From the NCBI GenBank assembly GCA_026120185.1, contig JANUWF010003376.1, positions 1,116,001-1,180,000 on the forward strand: DNA of 64,000 nt, given 5' to 3'. Under the pieces are notes generated by a model. It ran no database searches. It saw only the letters and a list, made by a program, of their open reading frames with translations, and was not told the DNA's origin. This document shows, in pieces, positions 22,270 through 34,100 of this stretch (its first letter is position 1; each line of letters begins with the position of its first letter). Made by a program: the position numbers and the translations under genes. This DNA is from Voacanga thouarsii (lineage: Eukaryota > Streptophyta > Magnoliopsida > Gentianales > Apocynaceae).

Positions 22270-23095
22270 TGGGCTTGTTGGACAAATTTATTATTGGAAG
22301 AATTATTTTAGGAGTCTAATTAATTATTAATTTAGGCTAGAATAATTAATTTGGCCAATTTAAATAAATTAATTAATTAATTATCTTGGATAGTTTTATA
22401 TTGGGCCCAAGTAGAATAATTAATTAATAAAAAAGCTAATTAATTAGTCTTGGACATATTAAATAACAACATGGCCTATCAGGGTTTGATGGTAGTGGCT
22501 ACAGGTTTATTTGGAAACCTGGGAAGCTGCAATGAAGTTTAAAGAAAACAAAAGGAAACAAAACAAGGAAAAAGGGGAGAAAATTAGGAAAACCAGATTT
22601 TGTGTTCAATAAGGAAAAGGAAAGCTGTTGTTTTATTTAAAAAGAGAAAAGCCTTCTACTGTAAAAGGTTGATCAAAATTTCAAAAAAGGAAAAAAGGAA
22701 CAGCTTTCGGTTTTCCATTAAGAAACAAAAGCTGTCAGTTTTTCCCTTAGTTATTTTCCTTCGTTTTTTTCCCATTAACATTTAGCTTTTCCATTTTCTT
22801 CCAATCTTCTTCATCCTACTTCTACTTTCACCAATAGAAGTTTATAGAGGTTCTAGAATATTCCAGAAGGTCAAGAGCTAGCAAACGTGGTAAGTGTTAG
22901 AAGCGAAGGAGCCAACGGTTAATTGGTATACTCGCAGAACAAGTAGACGTTCCAATTCAGAAAGTGCCGTCAAACCTGAATCTAACTCCAATTATTCAAG
23001 TAAAACGTCCAAAAAGTAAGTATTCCTAGACTATGGCTCAGAAAAATTTTTTAAATTGCAATTTTTGCTGCGATTTATTTTCCTGTGGTCCTTCA
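22270..23095 (+). repeat. 3' LTR of copia-1, piece 3 of 3
   Basis: Matches the 5' LTR from about 9430 to its end CCTTCA. It contains the same imperfect hairpin as 9646-9685, here at about 22490-22530. Confidence 0.9.
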
Positions 23096-23156
23096 TATTA
23101 CATATGCATATGTTTTCTAGATGAAATTTTGAAAGATTTTTAAATTATTTATAAGT
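23096..23156 (+). repeat. Tekay-like 3' LTR, piece 2 of 5
   Basis: 61 bp between copia-1 and the SIRE-like element. It continues from 8392 and resumes at 34101, in the region aligned with about 16410-16480 of the solo LTR. It ends with TAAGT, the SIRE target duplication. Confidence 0.65.
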
Positions 23157-24409
23157 TGTTAGCCCTAAGGGCTTTCTTTTATGTTTTGATTTATGACAAA
23201 TGTTGATATGGACTAACTTATTAATTTCCTATGATAGGACATGGTTAATCTTTATTCTTCTAAAGTCTTCAGATAAGAATTGTTGACAACCTCTTCATCG
23301 CTGATTTCAAGATTAGAAGAACAAATGAGAAAATCAGAGTATGAGAATTTATATATCATGGAAGCTCTTTATGAAAAATGATTGACTAGGAAGTGTTATT
23401 AAGGTATATTTATTAATTCCTATGTCTTCTTATCTTTTGATTCATTTGACTTTACCTTGAAGCTTCAAAGGAGATGATTTTCAAAGTTTTTAAAATTCAC
23501 AGAATTTTGGATGGAATAGTTTGAATCCAAAAGGTTCATCTAAAATCCTGTAAACCGGGTTGAAAATTTTCTATAAGGAATGTACCATTTTTGGACTTAC
23601 CTTTTGGATGCATCTTCGTCCAAAACCGAGTCCAAAACTAGGATGAGTTTAAACAGAAAAATTTGTATCCATTTTTTTTTACCGTTGGCACTCCCTTTTT
23701 AACTCTATAAATAGCCCTTAAAGCAAGATTAGAAGTAGGATTTTTGAAACATTCATCTTAGAAAACTTATTGCTCAATACTTTCAAAAATCTCCTTTTAT
23801 CTAGCTTCAATATGAGTTCATTGTGTATCAAAGATAAAAGTAATTTGTGACTTGTATTCGAGAAAACATCTGCTCAAGTAAGTGAGCTTATCTCTATTCT
23901 ATTGATTTTCAATACTCTAATGTTGTGCAAGGTTGTAGTGTAAAACCCATAGGGGTGAGCCTTGTGTTTTGTGTTTGTGTCAAGGTTGTGGAGTAAAACC
24001 TAGTGAAGTGATCCTTGATGTGTTTGAGAGGTTGTGGAAAACCTAGTGCGGTGATCCTCTCTTATATGTGAATCGGTTTCATTAAGTAAGGTTAATGAAA
24101 TTGGGTTGAAAATCCTTAAGTATGAGACTTAAAGTAGTAGACGTAGATCATTGTTGATCGAACCACTATACATCTCTTGTCTCATTTTATTTAGTGATTC
24201 ATGTGCTGTTTTTTTTTTTTTTATGATCTTTCTTTGTCTAAATCTGAATATACATCTACGAATACTTGGATAGCTTTCTTTGCATCTATAAAGTCAGTTC
24301 AAGTATCTTGGTGACATTCTTCTTCAGCATTTTAGACAATTTAGAAAAATCATTTTTTACTTGCCAAAAACCTTATTCACCCCACCCCCCCCCCCTCTAA
24401 GGTTCTTCA
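23157..24409 (+). repeat. 5' LTR of the SIRE-like element
   Basis: Starts TGTTAGCCCTAAGGGC and ends in TTCTTCA after a run of C. A TATA box (TATAAATAG) lies at 23706-23714. A roughly 50-bp tandem unit beginning CAAGGTTGTAGTG near 23928 is present in about two copies here, with more in the 3' LTR. Confidence 0.95.
23706..23714 (+). promoter_or_regulatory. TATA box of the SIRE-like LTR
   Basis: CTCTATAAATAGCCC context; the same box occurs at 33341-33349 in the other LTR. Confidence 0.7.
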
Positions 24410-24411
24410 TT

Positions 24412-24428
24412 TGGTATTAGAGCAAGGT
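24412..24428 (+). promoter_or_regulatory. Primer-binding site, tRNA-iMet type
   Basis: TGGTATTAGAGCAAGGT two bases after the LTR end; one C-to-T change from the TGGTATCAGAGC consensus. Confidence 0.85.
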
Positions 24429-24469
24429 CTACATACTCTTGGTTTAACAGCCTTGTAAAAAAGATCTTA

Positions 24470-26386
24470 ATGGCAAGCTCATCCTCTCTTCCATATGTTA
24501 AAGGGTTTTCAACAAATCGTCCTCCTTTGTTTAATGGAAACAACTTTACTTTCTAGAAAAATAGGATGAAAATTTATGTGTGTTCTATTAACTTTGAGTT
24601 ATGGAGTTTAATAGAGAAGGGTCCTTTTATTCCATCAAAGATGATTGATGGCATAAAAATACCTAAACATAATGAAGAGTATAGTGTGGAAGACAATGCG
24701 AAAATGACTCTAAATTTTCAAGCTATGAACATTTTGTGTTGGGCACTAGATGCGACTGAATACAACCATGTTAATGGTTGTGATTCAACCCATGATATGT
24801 GGAGATTGCTAGAAGTCACTCATGAGGGGACTAACCAAGTCAAAGAATCGAAATTAGGGTTTCTTATTCATGATTATGAATTATTTACTATGAGGCCAAA
24901 TGAAAGCATCACAGACATGTTCACAAGATTTTCTAATATCTCAAATGGTCTAAAAGCCTATGGAAAGGTTTATTCCCTTGGGGAACAAAATCGGAAAATT
25001 CTTGATGCTTTACCAAAAAACTGGCAGCCTAAAACTCTTGCTGTAGAAGAATCCAAGGATTTAAAATCCTTACCTACTAAGAGTTGATCGGATCTCTTTT
25101 AACTCATGAGATGAAGCTTAAAAGATTTCATGAATCTGATGATCATGATAGAGGCAGAAAAGGGATTGCTCTAAAGGCTGAAAATGAAGATGGAAAAATA
25201 AGTCTTTCGGAAAGCAGTGAAGGCATGGAAATGGACAATGATGACTTGACAATGATAGCAAAGAAATTCAGAATGATGTTCAACAAAGAAAATTACAAAT
25301 GAGGAAGGAAGTTTATAAGAAATAAAGAATAAGCCTCCGGCTTCAAACCTCAATGCTTTGAATGTAAAAGCACGGATCACTTCATTGCAGATGTCTTGTT
25401 GCAAAAGGCAAGGAAGGAAAAACGTCTAAGAAAAAGAAAGACCTGAAGGTCAAGAAAAGTAAAGGATTGATGGGAGTTTGGGACTTAAATGAAGATGAGT
25501 CTGAAGATGAGGAATCTGAGGAAGAAATTGCCAACATTTGCTTCATGGCCTTGGAAAATGAGGTAAACCTTTCAACATCAGATTACATGTCTAATTCGCA
25601 TATATCTATGACTGAAAACCATGTTGATCCTAATGAGTTGTTATGTGATATGTTTTATGAATTAAAAAAACTGGTCCAGAAAAAATAAAGAGATAAAGTT
25701 GAAGGTTAATTGTCTGATGAAAGAAAATGAAGCCTTGTTGAATAACAACAAAATGTCTTTTGAAACACATATATGTTACAAAATTGAAAAAGATGTAATC
25801 ATGACAACTTTGCATCATGCATCTCTGGAAAATAAAAACCTATATGATAAAGTTCAAACTCTTGAATGCATGGTTAGCACCTTTGATGATATGAAAATTA
25901 GAGTAAATGATATTACCAATTGCATTGAGAAATTTACAAATGGTAAAAGCAATCTGGAAAAGTTACTCGGAACTCAAACATTATTTTGGTAATCGAAGTG
26001 GCTTAGGATATAAACATGAGGATAAAGACAAAATAAGCATGCCCAGATTTGTTTTTGTTGGAAATCGAAGTAGCCTAGGATATAAACATGAGGATAAAGA
26101 CAAAATATGCATGCCTAGATTTGTTTATGCTGGAAATCGAAGTGGCTTAGGATATAAACATGAGGATAAAGACAAAATTTGTAAGCCCAAATTTATTTTA
26201 GTGGAAAATCAAAGTGGCTTAGGATATGAACATAAGAATAACTACAAAGAAAACAAGTTTCAATATGTTAAACCTACTTCTTCTCACAACACATACAAGG
26301 CATGCACGTATTGTAAAAAACCTGGACATATAGTTTCAAGATGTCTTGTTAAAAGAAAAGTGGAATCCGGTGGAGTTACTTTCTAG
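24470..26386 (+). pseudogene. gag: SIRE-like gag
   Basis: Start ATG at 24470 (MASSSSLPYVKGFSTNRPP). One in-frame TAG precedes the continuing frame MKIYVCSINFELW, so translation would be cut after about 28 codons. The Gag core runs to about 25087, then a frameshift. A first knuckle near 25345 (CFECKSTDHF) lacks its last Cys. It is followed by an acidic Glu/Asp/Ser tract (25467-25560) and a coiled region (25699-25990). Then come four 24-residue repeats (25988-26275) and an intact second knuckle CTYCKKPGHIVSRC at 26303-26344. This layout is typical of SIRE Gag; the repeat is unusual. Confidence 0.9.
25988..26275 (+). repeat. Four 72-bp coding repeats in the SIRE-like gag
   Basis: Units start at 25988, 26060, 26132 and 26204, each 72 bp, coding a motif like GNRSGLGYKHEDKDKICMPR. 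The fourth is more diverged. The period is a multiple of three and the frame is kept. Confidence 0.9.
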
Positions 26387-27912
26387 AAAATCAAAGAAAA
26401 TATTACTAACCTTCATGGACCCAAGAAAGTGTGGGTACCAAAAATCATCTCTTCATCTCATGTATAGGCATGGTCTTTAAGCTTCACCAAGTGGTTCTTG
26501 GACAGTGGCTGTTCAAGACATATGACTGGAAATACAGCTTTGTTAGAAGATATTCAAACTACAAATGAAGAATTTGTTACATTTGAAGACAAGAAGAAAG
26601 GGAAGATTCTCAGCATTGGTAATATTGGTAAAGGTTCCTTAACATTTATAAAGTAAGTCTTACTTACGATGATTTGAAATATAACCTACTCAGCATTAGC
26701 CAACTTTGTGACAATGGTTGCAAAGTCATTTTTGAAAAAGATTCTTGCTCTATTCTTGATAGTGGAAATCTCGAAATCATCTTTACTGCCAAACGCATAA
26801 GAAATGTATATGTGTTTTATCTTAATGACCTTGTAGCTAATGGAATTAGATGCCTATTCGTTCATGACAATGATGGTTATCTTTGGCATAGAAGATTAGG
26901 TCATGTATCATTTAATTTGTTAAACAAACTGTCCTCAAAAGAACTTGTTAGGGGGCTTCCAAAAATGAAATTTGATAAACACAAAATATATTATGCATGT
27001 CAATTTGGAAAGCAAATCAAAACCTCTTTTAAATTAAAGAAAATGATTTCTACCTCAAAACCTCTTGAATTAGTTCATATGGATTTATTTGGACCCATGA
27101 GGACTGCTAGTCTTGCGGGTAAAAAATATGCATATGTAATTGTTGATGATTTCTCTAGATTTACCTGGACCCTATTTCTTAGACAAAAGGATGACGCCTT
27201 TACTGAATTTTCAAAACTGATTAAGCGCGTCCAAAACTCGATTGGATGCAAATTGATTTCTTTTAGAAGTGATAATGGCAAAGAATTTTGTAACAGCAAA
27301 TTTACTCACTTCTGTGATGAAAATTGAGTCTTTCATAATTTTTCAGCAGCCAAAACTCCTCAACAAAATGATGTTGTTGAAAGGAAAAATCGGACTTTGC
27401 AAGAAATGGCTAGATTAATGCTTTGTGAAAATGCTCTTCTAAAATACTTTTGAGCGGAAGCTGTTAACACAACCTGCTATACAATAAACCGAGTTATGTT
27501 AAGACCATTTTTAAGAAAAACTCCGTTTGCACTTATGTTTGACAAAACTCCTTCTATCTCTTATTTTAAAGTTTTTGGATATAAATGTTTTATTCTAAAT
27601 ACAAGAAATAATCTTAGAAAAATTGATAGCATGTCCGATAAGACTATATTTCTTGGATATTTTTCCAACAAAAAGGCTTATAGAGTATACAATAAAAGAA
27701 CACTTTGTGTGGAAGAATCTGTGCATGTTGTATTTGATGAATCTAACATTTATACTTCAAAAAGAGATGACGATGATGAAGTTAAGTTGGATCATGTTAA
27801 AGCTCCAACATTAGATACTCAGGCAAAAGAAGAAGAGATTGAAGAATTGCAGATTGAACAAGAAAAAGAACAAACTGAAGATTCTGCAAATCATCAATTG
27901 CCAAAGGACTAG
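26387..27912 (+). pseudogene. pol: SIRE-like protease and integrase
   Basis: The protease active site WFLDSGCSRHMTG is at 26492-26530. The frame then shifts to 26674-27327, which carries the pre-integrase HRRLGH and a zinc finger whose first Cys is now Tyr (YYACQFGK). The integrase core follows: LVHMDLFGP and RSDNGKEF give the two Asp residues. After a TGA, VERKNRTLQEMARLM at about 27376 gives the Glu. The C-terminal domain, with SDKTIFLGYF, is open at 27496-27912. It would process Gag-Pol and insert the cDNA, but at least three breaks prevent a single protein. Confidence 0.9.
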
Positions 27913-28079
27913 AAATACAAATCAAGCCATCCAAAGGAGCAAATTATTGGAGATCAAAACCAAGGAGTTAAAACTCGACGGTATTTTATCGACAACTTTG
28001 CTCTTCTTTCAAATATTGAACCTAGCAACATTGATATTGCATTACATGATGAATTTTGGATTATTTCCATATAAGAAGA

Positions 28080-29544
28080 ATTAAATCAATTCGAAAGAAA
28101 TCAGGTTTGGAAACTTGCTCCTAGATCACATAATTATCCTGTTATTGGGACAAAATGGGTTTTCAGAAATAAACTTGATGAAAATACAGTTGTAGTTAGA
28201 AATAAAGCTAGATTGGTGGCTCAAGGATTTAATCAAGAAGAAGTCATTGACTATGATGAAACATTCGCTCCTGTTGCTAGACTAGAATCAATTTGAATGT
28301 TACTTGCCTTTGCATCCTTTAAAAATTTCATGCTCTATCAAATGGATGTCGAAAGTGCCTTTCTAAATGGCTTTATTGAAGAGGAAGTGTACGTTGAGCA
28401 GCCATCTAGTTTTACTCATGAGCTTTTTCCAAATCATGCTTTCAAACTCTCTAAAGCTCTCTATGGATTAAAGCAAGCTCCAAGAACTTGGTATGAAAGG
28501 CTTAGTGGTTTCCTAATCTCAAAAGGATTTTCTAGAAGCTTAATTGATAATACCTTGTTCATCAAATTTGATGGTTCTAGTGACTTACTAATTGTCCAAA
28601 TCTATGTTGATGATATTATTTTTGGCACTACTAACGACTCTTTGTGCAAGATGTTTACTAAGACTATGCAGCAAGAATTTGAAATGAGTATGATAGGAGA
28701 ATTGAACTTCTTTCTCGAACTGCAAATTAAGCAAACCAAGGATGGAATCTTCATAAACCAAGCTCAGTATGCCAAAGAGTTGCTCAAAAGGTTTGGAATG
28801 AATGAAGCAAAAGAAATCAGTATACCTATGAGTACATCCATAAAACTTGACCAATATGAAAATGATACGAAGGTAGATGAACGTAAATATAGAGGTATGA
28901 TTGGAAGTCTACTATATCTTACTGCTGGTAGACCAGATATCATGTTTTCAATATGTCTTTGTGCTCAATTTCAATCTTGTCCGAAGGAATCACATTTAAG
29001 TGCAGTTAAACGCATACTTTTATATCTAATTGGCACATATGATTATGGATTATGGTATCCACGTACTAATACTTTTGATCTTATAGGATATATTGATGCA
29101 GATTATGCAGGATGTAACGTTGAAAGAAAAAGTACTAGTGGCCATTGTCAATTTCTTGGACATTCATTGGTATCATGACACAGTAAAAAACAAGCATGCG
29201 TACCATTATCCACCACTGAGGCTGAATATATTGCAGCAGGAAGTTGTTGTGCTCAAATCTTATGGATGAAGAATACTCTGCTAGATTTTAATCTAAAATT
29301 TAATTGTGTACCTATAATGTGTGATAATACAAGTGCTATCAATCTAACAAAAAATCCAGTGCAACATTCAAGAATAAAGCATATTGAAGTTAAACACCAC
29401 TTCATCCGAGACCATGTACTCAAAGGAGATGTGTGTATTGAATATGTCTCAACGGATGAACAACTTGCAGATATCTTCACTAAACCTCTAGTTGAGGATA
29501 GATTCAACAACTTAAGAAAAGGTTTGAGAATTACAAGAATTTGA
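28080..29544 (+). pseudogene. pol: SIRE-like reverse transcriptase and RNase H
   Basis: RT begins near 28090 ([14 protein letters not shown] at about 28141). One TGA near 28294 precedes a 293-codon open stretch (28297-29178) with QMDVESAFLNGF, LYGLKQAPRTWYE and the catalytic YVDDIIFGT. RNase H follows: GYIDADYAGC, then after a TGA the TTEAEYIAAG motif at about 29213, and the end YVSTDEQLADIFTKPL. It is the best-kept pol in the window, with about three nonsense changes over 1.45 kb. It would copy element RNA to DNA and remove the RNA strand. Confidence 0.92.
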
Positions 29545-29978
29545 AAACTAACCATGTGGTATAAGTTTTTCTTGTGCGGGATTTGTGAAGAAAAAGGTTT
29601 TGGAAAGAAAACACTACATCCGAAATACCTCGTTCTTGTTTTGGACACAACGTTAGAATCTAATTCCTACATCCAAAATGCATTTCAGGAAAACATTCTT
29701 TTGGATGTTGATTTCGGACCTGGTCTTGTTCCAAAACCAATCCTTAATATTCTCTTATTCCAAATTTTGAGTTTCAAAAAAATTGGTTTGTGCGGTTTTC
29801 AAAACTCCTCAGAAAAACATATGTTTTCAAGGCACTTTACTCTCACACTATCCTAGACATTTAAAGCTATCTAATTTTCTCTCATTCAAAACCCTTGAAA
29901 TCATTCTTCTTCCAAAAATCCTTTGTACTCTTCTACTTCAAAAACCAAAAAGCCCTAAAAAAAAGCTTCAATATTTAA
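29545..29978 (+). other. Spacer between pol and the extra 3' ORF
   Basis: A frame at 29554-29856 is open but shows no motif; part of the spacer is C/T-rich. Possibly a leader for the downstream ORF, as in other SIRE elements. Nothing else seen. Confidence 0.4.
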
Positions 29979-31500
29979 ATGGCCAAGACAAAATCTACCG
30001 TTTCAAAACCTAAGAAGGAGCAAAAATCTTCTCTGGTGTTAAAGAAAAAAGTTTCGGGTTCAACCAAGGGTAAGGCAAAAGCAAAGGAAGCTTCTCCTTA
30101 ACCTCACTTCTCGGCCTCTCATTGAGTCAAGAAATTAGGGTGGTACCTGATTTGTAGAACTTACTTGATCTGAAAAAGATTCAGACGAATTATAAGTTTC
30201 GGGTACCACCCTAATTTCTTGACTCAAAATGTGAATCTGAATACAATGACTAGGTCTCCAGAAATCGAACTGTTATTTCTGGTTATCGAGTGAACCACTC
30301 TGCTTTTCTGAACTTGTCAAATATTCTGGATATGTTTGATCATGTCGGGTGGGGGAGTTTGTTATCTGTTGATGAGAAAATCTATACTCCTTTAGTCTAG
30401 GAATTTTATGCAAATTTGGGAAAGGGCAAACTGGAAGAAACTAAGTGAGGGTTTATGATTCGATGATATGTGATAAGAGTAAAAGGAAAAGATTTTCAAT
30501 TTGACCATAGAATGCTGAATAGAATCTGTGATGTTTGAGATACCGATTTTTAGTATTTTGAGTTGAACAAATTTCCTAATGGAAATGAAATTTTTGTTCT
30601 GGAAAATTTTGAGAAGTTATTTACTAGTGGAAAAAGTTTTGAGAACTCTGGAAATCGTAGTTCCAAATGGTTGAATGGATTGGGCAAAATTTTGCATCAT
30701 ATGGTGTCTACCATTGTTGTTCCTAGTTCCGACCATAAAACCTCTATTAGTATACTTCAAATGGTAGTCATGTTAGCCTTAGCAGAAAGGAGATAGATTA
30801 ACTTTGGGTTCCTGGCAACTAAGTTAATGTTGCAATCTAGAAATACTTCTAGCAAGGCTCTACCATTTGGAAATTTGTTGACCAAAGTTTTCAAATTTTT
30901 CAATGTTGATTTAAATTCTGTTACTTGTGATCCCTCAAGAACAAATGTCTACAGCTTTGACTCCTTTGAAAAGATGGTGTATGTAAGGAAAGAAAATTCA
31001 TGGAAATTGTTAAGAGAATCTGCTAGAAAAGAGAGAGAAAATTTGATAAAGATCAAGGAAGAAAGGAAGTCAGGAACTAAAAGAAAAATTGATGAAGAAG
31101 GAACTGTTCTAGACTCCAACCCATCTGAAACTATTCTGAGTGCAATCAGCTCCTTTGCAGAGAAATTGGAATCTCTTAGTTCAGATATTAAGAGTCTTGG
31201 AAAAAGACTGTTTGTCATTGAGCAATCTGCTAAGCCTTCCACCTCTTTATCTGATGATAAAAAGGATGAACAATCTTCAAGGACAAGGTTGAACCGACTG
31301 CAGATGTCAAGGTTCCCTCTCCTGAACCATCTCTGCAACCTTCTCCCGTACAGAAGACAGATATTCCTACTCCTCTCCCAAGCCCAAACCATCTGGCAAA
31401 AGACAGAAGTATGTGGTTGTGAAAAGAAAGTCTAGCAGAATTGCTGGTCAGATTTCAAAAAAGAGGGCTGAATCCAAGTCTGAAACGATCAATATTACCT
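29979..31500 (+). pseudogene. Extra 3' (env-like) ORF of the SIRE-like element, broken
   Basis: Starts ATG at 29979 with a Lys/Ser-rich head (MAKTKSTVSKPKKEQK) and stops after about 40 codons. Later open pieces are 30563-30796 (NKFPNGNEIFVLENFEKLF) and 30827-31435, with a Lys/Glu helical region (LLRESARKERENLIKIKEER), a likely coiled coil around SAISSFAEKLESLSSDIK, and a Pro/Ser-rich end. Position after RNase H matches the env-like ORF known in SIRE elements. I see no clear signal peptide or fusion segment, so an envelope role is unsupported here. A 26-bp inverted repeat at 30122-30227 disrupts it. Confidence 0.7.
30122..30227 (+). repeat. 26-bp perfect inverted repeat
   Basis: Arms 30122-30147 and 30202-30227 are exact reverse complements around a 54-bp spacer. 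The left arm begins TTGAGTCAAGAAATTAGG. Confidence 0.95.
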
Positions 31501-32809
31501 AGACTATTTTCTTGGGTAGCACAATGGACTAATGACCAATTTACTTTCTACAACAGTTGAACTATTTACTTTTTTAGTCATTTACGTTCTGTTTTTGGAT
31601 AATTTCTGATACTTGTGTCATTCTCTATCATGCTTATTCTCTATCTAACGACTTTTGATTGCATATTACTTCTCCTTCTGCTATGCTTCTTTTTTATTGA
31701 TGACAAATGGGGAGAAAGAAAATGACATTGAATATGATTGTTATTATGGGGGAGAAAGAAAAATAAATGAAACTGCTGTGAAAATGTTGAATGTTGGTCT
31801 GTGAATATTATGGTCTGCATGACTATCAGCATGATGTTGTTTGCAAGAAATATGTCAGTCTGAAAATGATATAGTCTGCATATATGCTATCGGTATACAG
31901 TAACTGATAAGGAAAAAATGTTAGGTCTGCATGTTAGATCTACATGTTAATATACAAAAATGTTATGAGCTCTGCATGATAATCTGATATGGATTCTACA
32001 TGACTGATGTTATAGGTATGAACTAAATTTTTGAACATAACTTTCATCTTAAACTGGATTGTTAATGTATGATTTTTTTTTTTTTATCTGCGACTTAACT
32101 GCCATGGAAGTTGAAACCATTTTGAAAACCTGAAAATGTTTATGGAAGAGACAAGACTGTTGAATGAACAGTTATTGAATTCCAAGTAAGTGCATGAACT
32201 ATTATGAACTACATGAACTACTTTAGGCATGAACAAGTTATGCATTGATATCAAATTTGAACTGTTAAGAAAATCATTGATATGATTTACTGTTTACCAA
32301 AATTTTCTGAAAAACCCCTCTGTTTATGACGCTCACTTTTATATTAATGGTATTTTTTAGACTAGATTCTATGATAAGATTTTTGGGCATTAAGTCAGGG
32401 GGAGTTTTGGACTCAGAAATTTTGTATCCAAAACAAATGTTCTTATAAGCAGATTTACTGAACTGAAAAATGTTTTGGACATCCAAAATCCCTATCCAAA
32501 TGAAATTCTGAAAACACACATTCTTCCAAAACCAATTGAATACACTTTTTGGATGAATAAATTGTTACTTCTTCTCATCCCTCTTATGTTCGAAATAGTC
32601 ACATAAGCATTTATTTAGGAGGAGCATTTTAGTATTTTATCTCTATCAAATTACTCTGAATATTTATATAGAGAAATGATATGCTGAGATATGTTTTCAA
32701 ATTTTTTATCATAAAGACCTCTATGAGACCTATACTGTAAGATTACATTTATTTGTTCAACATGTTCTTTCTATGTGTCATGTTTGTCATCACTCAAAAA
32801 GGGGGAGAT
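31501..32809 (+). other. 3' untranslated region and polypurine tract of the SIRE-like element
   Basis: No supported ORF. GGGGGAGAAAGAAA-type purine clusters near 31709 and 31748 and GGGGGAG near 32398 resemble internal polypurine tracts. The one used is AAAAAGGGGGAGAT at 32796-32809, directly before the LTR. Confidence 0.7.
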
Positions 32810-34100
32810 TGTTAGCCCTAAGGGCTTTCTTTTATGTTTTGATTTATGACAAACATTGATATGGACTAACTTATTAGTTAATCTTTATTCTTCTAAAGTC
32901 TTTAGATAGGAATTGTTGACAACCTCTTCATCGCTGATTTCAAGATTAGAAGATCAAATGAGAAAATCAGAGTATGAGAATTTATATATCATGGAAGCTC
33001 TTTATGAAGAATGATTGACTAAGAAGTGTTATTAAGGTATATTTATTAATTCCTATGTCTTCTTATCTTTTGATTCATTTGATTTTACCTTGAAGCTTCA
33101 AAGGAGATGATTTTCAAAGTTTTTAAAATTCACAGAATTTTGGATGGAATAGTTTGAATCCAAAAGGTTCATCCAAAATCCTGTAAACCGGGTTGAAATA
33201 TTTCTGTAAGGAATGTGCCATTTTTGGACTTACCTTTTGGATACATCTTCGTCCGAAACCCGAGTCTAAAACTTAGATGAGTTTAAACAGAAAAATTTGT
33301 AGCCGTTTTTTTATGACCGTTAGCACTCCCTTTTTAGCTCTATAAATAGCCCTTAAAGCAAGATTAGAAGTAGGATTTTTGAAACATTCATCTTAGAAAA
33401 CTTATTGCTCAATACTTTCAAAAATCTCATTTTATCTAGCTTCAATTTGAGTTCATTGTGTATCAAAGATAAAAGTAATTTGTGATTTGTATCTGAGAAA
33501 ACATATGCTCAAGTAAGTGAGCTTATCTCTGTTCTATTGATTTTCAATTCTCTGTTTTTGTGCAAGGTTGTGGTGTAAAACCCATTGAGGTGAGCCTTAT
33601 GTTTTGTGTATATGCAAGGTTGTGGTGTAAAACCCATAGGTGTGAGCCTTGTGTTTTGTGTTTATGTCAAGGTTGTAGAGTAAAACCTAATGAGGTGATC
33701 TTTGATGTGTTTGAGTGGTTGTGGAAAACCTAGTGTGGTGATCTTCTCTTGTATGTGAATCGGTTTCATTAAGTGAGGTTAACGAAATAGGGTTGAAAAT
33801 CCTTAAGTGTGAGGCTTAAGGTAGTGGACGTAGATCATTGTTGACCGAACCACTATACATCTCTTGTCTCATTTTATTCAGTGGCTCATGTACTGTTTTT
33901 TTTTTTTTTTAATGATCTTTCTCTGTCTAAATCTGAATATACATCTACGAGTACTTAGATAGCTTTCTATGCATCTATAAAGTCAATCCAAGTATCTTGG
34001 TGATCATTCTTCTTCAGCATTTTAGACAATTCAGAAAAATCGTTTTTTGCTTGCCAAAAACCTTATTCACCCCCTCCCCCCCCCCCTCTAAGATTTTTCA
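32810..34100 (+). repeat. 3' LTR of the SIRE-like element
   Basis: Matches 23157-24409. It is 38 bp longer, mainly because of an extra tandem unit near 33560-33670, and lacks about 30 bp present near 23226-23250. TATA box at 33341-33349. Confidence 0.95.

Larger units (their letters stand above)
8393..23095 (+). mobile_element. Ty1/copia element copia-1
   Basis: LTRs at 8393-10249 and (interrupted) 15966-23095, a tRNA-iMet-type primer site, gag-pol at 11897-15900 and a polypurine tract at 15955. It sits inside the Tekay-like 3' LTR; the flanking 5-mers TATTG and TATTA differ at one base and are probably the target duplication. Its own 3' LTR has received two further insertions, now solo LTRs. 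Order gag, protease, integrase, RT, RNase H is that of copia. Lineage within copia is unresolved; LTR length (about 1.8 kb) would fit Tork/Angela-type elements. Confidence 0.9.
23157..34100 (+). mobile_element. SIRE/Maximus-like Ty1/copia element
   Basis: LTRs 23157-24409 and 32810-34100, with a perfect target duplication TAAGT at 23152-23156 and 34101-34105. Gag-pol covers 24470-29544, followed by an extra coding region at about 29979-31500. The 10.9-kb length, the Gag with acidic and coiled regions between two knuckles, the GGGGGAG polypurine tract and the extra 3' ORF all fit the SIRE lineage. LTRs look very similar by eye apart from indels. Coding regions have scattered stops, fewer than in copia-1. 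Confidence 0.9.

Noticed and set aside
25988..26275. Possible CRISPR-like array of four units
   Set aside because: Units are contiguous 72-bp coding repeats without spacers, in frame within a Gag.
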